DNA from: Moraxella nonliquefaciens
Lineage (GTDB): Bacteria; Pseudomonadota; Gammaproteobacteria; Pseudomonadales; Moraxellaceae
Assembly (NCBI RefSeq): GCF_001679005.1
Contig: NZ_LXTW01000006.1
Location: 52,832-116,831 of the forward strand
Direction: 5' to 3'
DNA: 64,000 nucleotides
Notes under the pieces: model-generated
The model's database searches: none
Seen by the model: only the letters and a program-made list of their open reading frames with translations
Told to the model about the DNA's origin: nothing
Position numbers and translations under genes: made by a program
Shown here: piece after piece, positions 44,705 to 53,092 of the stretch
Numbering within the stretch: the stretch's first letter is position 1
How the letters are laid out: each line of letters begins with the position of its first letter

Positions 44705-46771
44705 TCAGCTGTCAGCAAAGACATCATCATCATTTGACAACTTAAAGCCAGATACCGACTCTTGGAGTGCCGCTGCCATCTCATTTAGACGACCTACCGA
44801 ACGAGCGGTTGCCATCGTACCTGATGATGTCTGAGATGTGATGTCTTGGATGATGTTCATCGTGCTAGAAATATGACCTGCTGATGTGGCTTGCTGACGA
44901 GCAGCGTTTGAGATGTTTTGAATCAAGTCTGCCAATGTATTTGATACGTTTTGCACCTCATCTAGTGCTTCACCAGCATCTTTGGCAAGTTTGGCACCTT
45001 TAACAACTTCTGAGGTGGTTGATTCCATGGATGATACCGCTTCATTGGTATCTGCTTGAATGGTCTTAACAAGCGTCTCAATCTGACGGGTTGCCGCAGC
45101 AGAACGTTCTGCCAGTCGCTGAACCTCATCGGCAACAACAGCAAAACCACGACCAGCCTCACCTGCCATCGATGCTTGAATGGCGGCGTTCAAGGCTAGG
45201 ATATTGGTTTGGTCAGCAATATCGTTAATCAGACCGACGATATCACCAATCTCTTGTGATGATTCACCCAGACGCTTAATACGTTTGGATGTCTCTTGGA
45301 TCTGATTACGAATGGTATTCATGCCCTCAATGGAACGCTGTACCACGTTTGCACCATTTTGGGCGATGACAACCGAACGCTGAGCAACCGAAGCAGATTC
45401 TGATGCGTTCGCTGATACCTGATCAATAGAAACCGCCATTTCATTAATAGCAGCAGATACACCAGCAATCTCTTGGGCTTGATGCTCAGATGCTTCGGCA
45501 AGCTCCACAGCGGTCATCTGTGTTTGTTGTGATGACTGAGCAACACGGTCGGCGGTGGTGTTAATGGCAAGTACCAACTGACGCAGTTGGTCAATGGCAA
45601 AGTTTACCGAGTCAGCGATTGCCCCTGTAAAATCCTCTGATACAGTGGCGTTTACGGTCAAGTCACCCTCTGCCAAATCTCCCAATTCATCAAGCAGTCG
45701 CAAAATCGCCATTTGTGAGCGTTCGTTTTCTTCTTGGATTTGTCTGGCTCGTGCTGCTTCCTTTTCCATCTCTTGACGCTGACGCAAGTTTTCTTTTTCA
45801 CTCACACGCAGCTCTTGACTGCTTTGCTGTCTTAGCAAGCGATACAAGGCAAATGCCAAAACAAGGCTGCTAAGCAACAACAAAAGTGCAGGGATGAGAA
45901 TGCTTTTTTGGGTAATGATACCACGGTCAATCTTAGACAGCTGTTCTTGGGTTTTGGTGGCAAGGTCGGTAAGTGCTTGGGCGGATTCACGAGATTGGAT
46001 GGTGGGGTTACTTAGGTCGGTCAGCTGACCCATGACAGGTTTGACCATTTGCTGATACGTATCATTAATGTTTTGCAAGGCTGGGGAGACTTGCCCAAAG
46101 GCTCCTTGTTGATTGTCCAAAACACGTGAAAAATTTGCCACTTCTGCTTTAAACTCATCGGTATTGGTGCCTGTACTGCTAGTCAATGCCGCCATTTTTT
46201 CGCTGATGCGTTCAAGCCGTAAAATTTGCCCTTGAATTTCTTTGATAAAAGCAGACGATACACCCACTTTCATGGCTTGGTCGGTAACGTTGGCATATTG
46301 CTCTTGCATTTGATGAGTGGCATCTTGGACTTGTTTTTGTAAATCTTGCAAGGCATTGATGTCATTTTGATGTGCAACGATATAATCCACACTGTCCTTT
46401 TTGGATTGCCAGTCATTGCTGATGGCGTTGATTGCTCCTGCATTGCCCACCATCTTGTTGTTTTGTAGGCGTGATAGTGCCAACTCATAGGACTGCACAT
46501 CCGCCACCAGTTTGGCATATGCGGTTTTGCTGACATCAAAATCACGAGAAAACGTGGCGTCATTGATGTTTTTGACGATATTTACCGCATTAACTTCCAG
46601 CTGATTAACATCGCCAAGATAATCGGTTACTTTTAGCAGTGAGTACGCCAAATACGCCAAGCTAAACATGGCAATAAATCCAGAGATGATCAGTAGTGTC
46701 CACCACTTTTTCTCTGAATCTGACTTTGGGGCGACCACTAGGGGTTCTGAGACTTTGCTCACATCATTCAT
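44705..46771 (-). CDS. pilJ: Methyl-accepting chemotaxis protein PilJ
   Basis: A 688-residue transmembrane receptor. TM1 (about residues 25-47) and TM2 (about 300-320, ILIPALLLLLSSLVLAF) flank a periplasmic helical PilJ-type domain. A HAMP-like region is followed by the cytoplasmic signalling domain with the conserved hairpin tip LALNAAIQASMAGEAGRGFAV, split here by a helix turn, then VADEVQRLAERSA. In Pseudomonas PilJ senses pilus-related signals and PilA and activates ChpA. The start at 46771 (MNDVSKVSEP) has AAGGA upstream; the longer frame lacks a ribosome site. It is separated from pilI by about 300 bases. Confidence 0.94.
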   Translation of the reverse strand: MNDVSKVSEPLVVAPKSDSEKKWWTLLIISGFIAMFSLAYLAYSLLKVTDYLGDVNQLEVNAVNIVKNINDATFSRDFDVSKTAYAKLVADVQSYELALSRLQNNKMVGNAGAINAISNDWQSKKDSVDYIVAHQNDINALQDLQKQVQDATHQMQEQYANVTDQAMKVGVSSAFIKEIQGQILRLERISEKMAALTSSTGTNTDEFKAEVANFSRVLDNQQGAFGQVSPALQNINDTYQQMVKPVMGQLTDLSNPTIQSRESAQALTDLATKTQEQLSKIDRGIITQKSILIPALLLLLSSLVLAFALYRLLRQQSSQELRVSEKENLRQRQEMEKEAARARQIQEENERSQMAILRLLDELGDLAEGDLTVNATVSEDFTGAIADSVNFAIDQLRQLVLAINTTADRVAQSSQQTQMTAVELAEASEHQAQEIAGVSAAINEMAVSIDQVSANASESASVAQRSVVIAQNGANVVQRSIEGMNTIRNQIQETSKRIKRLGESSQEIGDIVGLINDIADQTNILALNAAIQASMAGEAGRGFAVVADEVQRLAERSAAATRQIETLVKTIQADTNEAVSSMESTTSEVVKGAKLAKDAGEALDEVQNVSNTLADLIQNISNAARQQATSAGHISSTMNIIQDITSQTSSGTMATARSVGRLNEMAAALQESVSGFKLSNDDDVFADS

Positions 46772-47070
46772 TTTGCTTATCCTTTTAAAACCGAGCCACT
46801 TATCACTGCTGCCCGCTTTTCTTAACTGATACAACTCATCAATCCCACCACTTATTGATGAAATGTTTGATTGATTCTATATTTATTTGCTAAAACAATT
46901 TGCTAAAATATATTGGGTGAATATATTGGGTGCATTTACCCTACTAACATAAAATAAGACAAAAATAAGACAAATGACATTTAATTTTATCATTTTATCA
47001 TTGGCAAAAAATTGACACGTCTTGATTTTGATACATCAAGCACTGATTTGACAAAACCAATAACACACCA
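46772..47070. other. Spacer between pilI and pilJ
   Basis: No gene is present. Several tandem duplications occur here: a perfect 13-bp pair (46907-46919, 46920-46932), an imperfect 13-bp pair just before it, and shorter AAAATAAGAC and ATTTTATC pairs nearby. A separate promoter for pilJ is possible but not recognisable. Confidence 0.6.
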
Positions 47071-47601
47071 TCAGCCCAATGCTGCATTTAGATACTCTGC
47101 ATCATGGAACAACAAAGACGGCATGACCACATGCCATGCCTTATCATCTTTGACAAATCTACCGTGATTGTATGGAGCAAAAGGCGAATCTTCTGGCAGG
47201 GGCACATCTTGGTATTCACTGCCTGAAAACTGTACCATGCCCGTCACTTGATCCACCAAAATGCCTGAAAAAAAACCATCTTGGTCAATGACCATCACCT
47301 TTTTATCTTTAAGGCGTTCACGGCTGTCAATATTTAAAAATTTTGCCAAATCCGCCAGTGGTAGCAACCTGCCTCGCACATTCGCCACGCCAAGCAGCCA
47401 TGGCTTAGTTCGTGGAATGGGGGTCAGCTCAGGCAGCGCCAAAATCTCAGACACCTCACCCATCGGAGCGACAAATTCTTGTCCACCCACCTCAAAGGCA
47501 ATGCCAATCCACTGCGTATAGTCTGCATCATGTCGCCCTGTTGCCCGAGATTTGGCAAGGTCGGCCAGACGTAAAAGTTCAATAAAACCAAGAGATGCCA
47601 T
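47071..47601 (-). CDS. pilI: CheW-like adaptor PilI
   Basis: A 176-residue adaptor that couples PilJ to ChpA. A CheW fold covers residues about 30-165: WIGIAFEVGGQEFVAPMGEVSEI, then PRTKPWLLGVANVRGRLLPLADL with the conserved arginine/glycine loop, and VDQVTGMVQFSGSEYQDV. It matches Pseudomonas PilI in length (178) and position. Its start is three bases after the pilH stop. Confidence 0.94.
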   Translation of the reverse strand: MASLGFIELLRLADLAKSRATGRHDADYTQWIGIAFEVGGQEFVAPMGEVSEILALPELTPIPRTKPWLLGVANVRGRLLPLADLAKFLNIDSRERLKDKKVMVIDQDGFFSGILVDQVTGMVQFSGSEYQDVPLPEDSPFAPYNHGRFVKDDKAWHVVMPSLLFHDAEYLNAALG

Positions 47602-47604
47602 GAT

Positions 47605-47979
47605 TTACCCCGCAGATACGCTCATAACAGAGCGAATGACTTTGATAAGCTCCTCTTCATTGATGGGTTTGGTCAAGTATTCTTTTGCACCTTGACGCTT
47701 GCCCCATACACGGTCTGTCTCTTGATTTTTGGTACTAACGATGACCACAGGAATATGGGCAGTTTTAGGTTCACGAGTGATTTTGCGAGTGGCTTGAAAA
47801 CCGTTCATCTCAGGCATGACAATGTCCATAATCACCACATCTGGCATCACCTCAATGGCTTTGGCACAGCCATCTTCACCATTGTCCGCCTCAACCATCT
47901 CAAAGCCATGCTTGACCAAAATCTCACGAAATCGCAACATTTCCGTTGGTGAATCGTCCACTACTAATATTTTTGCCAT
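47605..47979 (-). CDS. pilH: Response regulator PilH
   Basis: A 124-residue single-domain CheY-like regulator. The acidic pocket is VVDDSPTE (about residues 6-13), the phospho-acceptor Asp is in VVIMDIVMPEMNG (about 52), the switch Thr/Ser in VVIVSTKNQ and the Lys in YLTKPINEEEL (about 105). In Pseudomonas PilH counteracts PilG and favours pilus retraction. The start at 47979 (MAKILVVDDSP) has GGAG six bases upstream. Confidence 0.95.
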   Translation of the reverse strand: MAKILVVDDSPTEMLRFREILVKHGFEMVEADNGEDGCAKAIEVMPDVVIMDIVMPEMNGFQATRKITREPKTAHIPVVIVSTKNQETDRVWGKRQGAKEYLTKPINEEELIKVIRSVMSVSAG

Positions 47980-48033
47980 GTCTGTCTCCAATTAAGTAAA
48001 AAAGTCTCGCTAGGTGTCAATAGCCTGATTAAA

Positions 48034-48408
48034 TTAGCGAAAACGGCTGATGGTTGCAAATAGGTCTTCTTTACTAAATGGTTTGGTCAAATACTCGTTT
48101 GAACCCACAATACGCCCACGGGCTTTGTCAAACAGACCATCTTTGGATGACAGCATGATGACAGGTTTTTGAGCATACTCTGGATGATTTTTAATCATAG
48201 AACACGTCTGATAACCATCCAAACGTGGCATCATAATATCCACAAAGATGATGTCAGGATTGGTCTCAACGATTTTTGATAAAGCATCAAAACCGTCAAC
48301 TGCGGTAATCACTTCACAGCCTTCTTTTTGGAGTAGAGCCTCGGCGGTACGGCGAATGGTTTTTGAGTCGTCAATAATCATGACTTTAAGACCAGAAAAT
48401 TCACTCAC
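48034..48408 (-). CDS. pilG: Response regulator PilG (GTG start)
   Basis: A 124-residue CheY-like regulator, first gene of the Pil-Chp cluster. The acidic pocket is MIIDDSKTIRRTAE, the phospho-acceptor Asp in IIFVDIMMPRLDG (about 58), then VIMLSSKDG and YLTKPFSKEDL with the conserved Lys. In Pseudomonas PilG promotes pilus extension and cAMP production. The start codon is GTG, with AAGGA seven bases upstream. It is divergent from the membrane-fusion-like lipoprotein gene, so the cluster's promoter should lie at 48409-48627. Confidence 0.95.
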   Translation of the reverse strand: MSEFSGLKVMIIDDSKTIRRTAEALLQKEGCEVITAVDGFDALSKIVETNPDIIFVDIMMPRLDGYQTCSMIKNHPEYAQKPVIMLSSKDGLFDKARGRIVGSNEYLTKPFSKEDLFATISRFR

Positions 48409-48627
48409 GGGATGATCCTTTTATTTGAAAGATGGATGATAAAAATAGGTTATATAAAAAAATTGGTTAGATTTTGACAAATATTTTAGTCAGTAAAAAC
48501 CTACTCTACTTTTTAACATAAATAAGGCAAATTTTCCACTCTTTTTTGACAAAACATAAGATTTATGGATTAAAAATGTGATACGATGGCATGGTTTTTT
48601 TAACTCATTTTACCGATTTTACTTTTT

Positions 48628-49899
48628 ATGAATGTATCTGCCCCTTTGTCTGTTTGGTTGTTTTTTCGGTCGCTGTTTGGCACCATGACAGTCGTTGTTT
48701 TAATGAGTGCCTGCAATCCTGTGCCTGATGCCAAATTGACCGACTTATCCACTTTTGATGATAAAGACAAACGAGATGGGCTGGTACATGGCAACAGTGC
48801 CGTACACCCACCAAACGATGCTGATAACGCCAAAATCATCATCAATGGCAATGATATCACCCTTGCCAAGGCTCATGTCATGCCCATCAAATCGGAGCGT
48901 TATCAACCTGCTTTTCGCTTAGAGGGGGTCATCATTGCCCACGAACAAATAACCATCACCCTACCCAAAGAAGGCAGACTTGATAAAATGTTCATCAAGG
49001 TAGGCGATACAGTTGATACAGACGATGTGGTAGGCAAATTTTATGAAGAGACCATCACTCATGCCAGCCCTACCGATGACAACCCCAAAGCCGATAGTAG
49101 CAATGATGTGGATTTATCCACTGACAATATCGATACCACAAATGCCAAACAAAAAATACAGACGCCAAAAAACACAAAACACCCGAGCAAAATAAATTCA
49201 CAAGAGCAAACAGATGATACAGATGATGAAGTACAAACGCCACCTGAACCCATCATTACCAAATCTCTTTTTGACATCAAAAGCCCCATGACAGGTAAGA
49301 TAGAGGCCATCTTCACCACAGACAAAGACATCATCTATCCTAAGGATACGCCCGTGCTTGTGGTCTTTGATGAGCGTTTTGTCAAATTCATCAGCCCCTT
49401 ACCTGCTGAGTTCGCAAGCCATCTGGCGGTAGGTGATGGGGTTACCTTTGATACCGAGGATGGACGAAGTTTTGGCGGTCAGATTAAAAACATCATCCCA
49501 AATGCCAAAGTGCATGGCATGATGGACATTCATGTTGCCATCACACCTGAACAAGCCAAAAAAGCCAAACTAAGCCTTGGTGAGCGAGTGGGTGGTTATG
49601 TCAATTATGGTCAAATTGAGGTGGGGGTTTTGGTACCATCTTTTGCCATTTTTAATGACACACTAGACCCCATGGATTTATCAGAGCTCACCAAACCACC
49701 ATACAAACCTGCCACGCCCCAACCTGCATGGCTGTGGACAGTGGGTCAAGATGAACGCTTGGCTTTATCTAAGATATTCATCATCCAATACCAGCCTGAA
49801 AGCGACCAATATCTCATCTCAGGCATTGGTTTGGATGGGCTAATTGTACTTGCCGACCTGCCCAAACAAGCTCATGGCGGACGAGTACACCTAAAATAA
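48628..49899 (+). CDS. Orphan membrane-fusion-protein-like lipoprotein
   Basis: A 423-residue predicted lipoprotein. A signal peptide ends in the lipobox LMSAC (Cys about 28). Two half-motifs of a biotinyl-lipoyl-like domain (PKEGRLDKMFIKVGDTVDTDDVVGKFY near 112-138 and IKSPMTGKIEAIFTTDKDIIYPKDTPVLVVF near 215-245, both described by position) are separated by a Thr/Asp/Lys-rich low-complexity insert where adaptors usually carry a coiled coil. A beta-barrel-like domain follows. This resembles the periplasmic adaptors of RND or ABC efflux pumps, but no transporter gene is adjacent. Its neighbours are the Pil-Chp cluster and a two-component system. The function is unknown. Confidence 0.65.
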   Translation: MNVSAPLSVWLFFRSLFGTMTVVVLMSACNPVPDAKLTDLSTFDDKDKRDGLVHGNSAVHPPNDADNAKIIINGNDITLAKAHVMPIKSERYQPAFRLEGVIIAHEQITITLPKEGRLDKMFIKVGDTVDTDDVVGKFYEETITHASPTDDNPKADSSNDVDLSTDNIDTTNAKQKIQTPKNTKHPSKINSQEQTDDTDDEVQTPPEPIITKSLFDIKSPMTGKIEAIFTTDKDIIYPKDTPVLVVFDERFVKFISPLPAEFASHLAVGDGVTFDTEDGRSFGGQIKNIIPNAKVHGMMDIHVAITPEQAKKAKLSLGERVGGYVNYGQIEVGVLVPSFAIFNDTLDPMDLSELTKPPYKPATPQPAWLWTVGQDERLALSKIFIIQYQPESDQYLISGIGLDGLIVLADLPKQAHGGRVHLK

Positions 49900-49913
49900 A
49901 CCACCCCACCATC

Positions 49914-49929
49914 TGTAACAATAGTTACA
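49914..49929. promoter_or_regulatory. TGTAAC-AATA-GTTACA inverted repeat
   Basis: A perfect 6-bp inverted repeat with a 4-base centre lies about 215 bases before the response-regulator gene and just after the stop of the lipoprotein gene. It resembles an operator for an OmpR-family regulator, but no consensus match is claimed. Confidence 0.4.
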
Positions 49930-50143
49930 AAGAGCATATAAAAGTAGGCAAAATTGGCTAAAATACACGCAGTCATTTTAATTAAATAACAATTTATCCC
50001 TTGCCAAAACAGCCAAATATTGGCAAGATATGTTGGTAATGTTATTGCCCATTGTTTTGGGTATTTTATAACAAAAGGCAATTTGTAATTTAGTAATTTA
50101 ACATACAATTTTACTTAACGCATCATCTGACATAAGGACAACC

Positions 50144-50866
50144 ATGACCAAACAAATCCTACTCATCGAAGACGACCCAGATTTGGCAGAGCTTATCAGC
50201 GACTATCTGTCCATGAATTACTATGAGGTTCATCACACCCTAACCGCCCAAGAAGGACTTGACCTATTAGAAGCCAAAGAGCGTGATATCAATCTCATCG
50301 TGCTTGACCTGATGCTCCCCGACATGGATGGCATGCAAGTATGCCAAAAAGTGCGGGCATCTAAAAATGTAATGATTAATAAAGTACCCATCATCATGCT
50401 CACCGCCAAGGGTGATACCACCGATCGTGTCTTAGGTTTGGAGATGGGAGCGGATGACTATATTTCCAAACCCTTTGAACCTCGTGAACTGCTCGCGCGT
50501 ATTCGTGCGGTGTTACGTCGTCATGAGACCCCCAATCAAGCCGATACTGACTCAGGCAGTCTTAGCTTTGGGCGTTTGACGGTGTTTCCTGACAGCCATG
50601 AGGTAACCATTGATGATAACATTGTCCGTCTGACCACGCACCAATTTCAGTTACTCCACTACTTTGCCACTCATGCAGGAAAAGTGCTAAACCGTGAACA
50701 ACTTTGGCAAGCCATGCCCAATGACGACAGTTCAGAGAATATTGACCGTGCCATTGACGTGCATATCTCACGCCTTAGAGCATTGATTGAAGATAATCCT
50801 CGTCAGCCCAAACGCATCATTACCGTGCGTGGTGTGGGATATCAGTTTGCAACCGATCAAGTATGA
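50144..50866 (+). CDS. OmpR-family response regulator
   Basis: A 240-residue regulator with a receiver domain (acidic residues in LLIEDDPDL, phospho-acceptor Asp in IVLDLMLPDMDG near residue 57, Thr in IIMLTAKGD, Lys in YISKPFEPREL near 110) and an OmpR/PhoB winged-helix DNA-binding domain (about 140-235, ending DVHISRLRALIEDNP and TVRGVGYQF). It is not GacA, which has a LuxR-type output domain. The partner kinase gene follows after 96 bases that hold two terminator-like hairpins. The signal and targets are not predictable from sequence; the pair resembles the CpxRA/RstAB group in general layout. Confidence 0.92.
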   Translation: MTKQILLIEDDPDLAELISDYLSMNYYEVHHTLTAQEGLDLLEAKERDINLIVLDLMLPDMDGMQVCQKVRASKNVMINKVPIIMLTAKGDTTDRVLGLEMGADDYISKPFEPRELLARIRAVLRRHETPNQADTDSGSLSFGRLTVFPDSHEVTIDDNIVRLTTHQFQLLHYFATHAGKVLNREQLWQAMPNDDSSENIDRAIDVHISRLRALIEDNPRQPKRIITVRGVGYQFATDQV

Positions 50867-50871
50867 TTCTC

Positions 50872-50907
50872 AAAATCCAATGCTTTTGCTTTGTCATTGG
50901 ATTTTTG
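50872..50907 (+). terminator. Terminator-like hairpin between response regulator and kinase
   Basis: AAAATCCAATG and CATTGGATTTT form an 11-bp stem with a 12-base loop and a following T tract, directly after the regulator stop. It would reduce read-through into the kinase gene. Confidence 0.75.
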
Positions 50908-50925
50908 TATTTTTTACATATAGAT

Positions 50926-50950
50926 AAGGCGTAATCCTTTTACGCCTTTT
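50926..50950 (+). promoter_or_regulatory. Second hairpin directly upstream of the kinase gene
   Basis: AAGGCGTAA (50926-50934) and TTACGCCTT (50940-50948) form a 9-bp stem ending 13 bases before the kinase ATG and followed by TT. No ribosome site other than that within the stem is visible, so it may influence translation of the kinase. Confidence 0.55.
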
Positions 50951-50962
50951 GATGTATTTAAC

Positions 50963-52672
50963 ATGTCAATGCCCACACCAACCCCCCCACCAATCCGCCT
51001 CCGTCTTGGCTTTCGTTCACTGTTTGCAAGGCTATTTATCAGTGTATTTTTGGCAATCATTGCTTTTGCCATTGCCATGATTTTGCTCGCTCAGCTCGTT
51101 CATAACAACTCCGACAGCATGAAATCTAAGGTTATCGCAGGACAAATTATCGGACAGATTGACCCATTTTTGATAGAAGTGGATGATGCCATGTTGGGTA
51201 ACGATCGTTTACAAGCCCGATTTATTCTTGCTGTGGTCAAAAAGAGCTTTGATATCTTTGATGAGAGCCTAGAAGCCAAAATCGGCTTATACGACAAAAA
51301 CCGCAATCTCATCTTAAAAACCGAAAACAGCGAATTACCCGAACACCTGCCCCCCACCCCATCATGGCTTGCTCAAACCCTGCCAACGCTATCGGGCAAT
51401 GACCCGCATCATGTCATCTTAAAGACCAGTTCAGGCTACTGGGTGTGGTATGAGAGCCGAAAACCACCCAAAGAGCGTCCATTTTTGGGTGTGGTTAATT
51501 TCTTTACTGGCACACTGCTACTCATTCTCATCATGACAGCAGTGCTGTGGGGCATCACTCGCAACATGACATGGCGACTAGACCAGATGAGTCGCAAAAT
51601 GGCAAAAATGGGCGATGGTGATTTTAGCGTACGTGTTGATCAAACAGGCAATGATGAAATTGCCATGCTTGCCTATGGCTTTAACCAGTCTGCTGAGAAG
51701 ATAGAAAGACTCATCAATGCCAACAGCTTACTGCTTGCCCATGCCAGCCATGAATTTAGAACACCAATCACTCGCATTCGCTTACAGATTGAGATGATGG
51801 ACATGCTCACCCAAAAGCTCGACCCTGCTGATAAAGCCAAATTTGACAAACGTGCCTGTGCCATCAACCGTGACCTAACAGGACTCAATGACTTGGTTGA
51901 GAGCATTTTATTGGTGAGCCGTCTGGACGCAGGTCATGCCCTACAAGCCAATGAGAGCGTAGATTTGGTAGAGCTTATCAAAAGCGAATGCCAACACTAC
52001 ACCGAAGCGACACTCTTTGCCGAACCCATAACAATGATGGCTCAGCCCAAACTACTGACGCATTTGGTACGCAATCTCATCAATAATGCTCTCATCCACG
52101 GCACGCCCCCAGTAGAGATTTATGTCTATGGCTCACCAAGTCTGACAGAGGCGGGCGTTATCCCCAAAGCACTCATTGAGCTTAGCAAAGATGATGAATA
52201 CATGAACACGCCTACCACCTATGACATCACAACCACGTGCAACATAGAAGATAAGGAACTGGCAAGCCATCTTAATATAGATAATGAGGGACAAAACGAC
52301 CAAGAGGCAAGCAAATCCATCAGTATCAACGAAAACAATAAAATCTCAGAGCAGTCCATTCAAGATACGCCATTAGAGAAGCACACCCGTGCATTTTTTA
52401 AACTACTCTCTCGCAACAAAGATAAGGAGCATGGCAAAAAAAATCTCTATGCCATCATGGCGGTCATCGACCAAGGGGCTGGCATTCCTGTGGATAAGCG
52501 TGAAGATATTTTCAGCCCCTTTGTGCGACTAAAACAGGAGAAAAAAGGCTCGGGGCTTGGGCTGTCGCTGGTCGCCCAAATCGCCGAAGCCCATGGCGGA
52601 CATATTAGCACCGACACATGGCAGGGCAAAACTCGCTTTTTGGTGGTGTTGCCGATAAATCAAGACAATTAA
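50963..52672 (+). CDS. Sensor histidine kinase with an insertion in the ATPase domain
   Basis: A 569-residue membrane kinase. TM1 (about residues 20-43), a periplasmic sensor of about 130 residues, TM2 (about 175-196), HAMP (to about 250), HisKA with HASHEFRTPITRIR (His about 267), and an HATPase domain follow. The N box is HLVRNLINNALIHG (about 365-378), the G1 box is VIDQGAGIP (about 500) and the G2 box is GSGLGLSLVAQIAEAHGG. About 100 Ser/Glu/Asp/Asn-rich residues lie between the N and G1 boxes, which are normally about 30-40 residues apart. It is paired with the OmpR-type regulator upstream. Confidence 0.9.
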   Translation: MSMPTPTPPPIRLRLGFRSLFARLFISVFLAIIAFAIAMILLAQLVHNNSDSMKSKVIAGQIIGQIDPFLIEVDDAMLGNDRLQARFILAVVKKSFDIFDESLEAKIGLYDKNRNLILKTENSELPEHLPPTPSWLAQTLPTLSGNDPHHVILKTSSGYWVWYESRKPPKERPFLGVVNFFTGTLLLILIMTAVLWGITRNMTWRLDQMSRKMAKMGDGDFSVRVDQTGNDEIAMLAYGFNQSAEKIERLINANSLLLAHASHEFRTPITRIRLQIEMMDMLTQKLDPADKAKFDKRACAINRDLTGLNDLVESILLVSRLDAGHALQANESVDLVELIKSECQHYTEATLFAEPITMMAQPKLLTHLVRNLINNALIHGTPPVEIYVYGSPSLTEAGVIPKALIELSKDDEYMNTPTTYDITTTCNIEDKELASHLNIDNEGQNDQEASKSISINENNKISEQSIQDTPLEKHTRAFFKLLSRNKDKEHGKKNLYAIMAVIDQGAGIPVDKREDIFSPFVRLKQEKKGSGLGLSLVAQIAEAHGGHISTDTWQGKTRFLVVLPINQDN

Positions 52673-52686
52673 AACTTGAAAAAATT

Positions 52687-52983
52687 TTAAAATTCACGAT
52701 AAAGCGACAAATACACTCTCTGATTTTGATATTGATATAACTGGGGAATATTACTCGTTACATCCTTATAGAGCCAATTTAGCGTAGGTCTCATGCCTTT
52801 GTATTGCCATCTTGGATTAAATAATGACACATGATAGATCTTTTCTTTATCCAATCTCGGTATAGAGACAAGCTCATGGTTAGTGTCAAACTCTTTTTTG
52901 GTTGTTAAATAACGAGCTTGCAAGCCGATACTATCATCAACAGATATTGCTATCCGCCATTGCACCTGATTTTTGGTTATCAT
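52687..52983 (-). pseudogene. C-terminal remnant of a Slam-type outer-membrane protein
   Basis: Ninety-eight residues that resemble the end of the beta-barrel of surface lipoprotein assembly modulators (Slam, DUF560). The last strands, GMRPTLNWLYKDVTSNIP then YQYQNQRVYLSLYREF, follow the family pattern of an 'SNxxLYxYxxNRVxxExxxxF' end with a terminal aromatic residue. Intact Slam proteins are about 480 residues, with an N-terminal TPR domain and a 14-strand barrel. No further Slam sequence was seen upstream towards infB, so most of the gene is missing. Without a signal peptide it cannot be exported. Assignment rests on memory of the family pattern, not on a search. Confidence 0.55.
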
Positions 52984-53050
52984 ATTGATGATTTTCAGTA
53001 TTTTCTATTTGATGATTTAACCCAAAGAATGTGGCATGGCGATTTTTATG

Positions 53051-53084
53051 ATAAAAAACCGCTCACCCTAAGGCAAGCGGTTTT
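53051..53084 (-). terminator. Terminator after infB
   Basis: AAAACCGCT (53055-53063) and AGCGGTTTT (53076-53084) form a 9-bp stem followed by T residues on the minus strand. It ends the metY-rimP-nusA-infB unit. Confidence 0.8.
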
Positions 53085-53092
53085 ATCATTAC

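Noticed and set aside
50144..50866. This response regulator as the missing GacA
   Set aside because: Its output domain is an OmpR/PhoB winged helix, whereas GacA has a LuxR-type helix-turn-helix.
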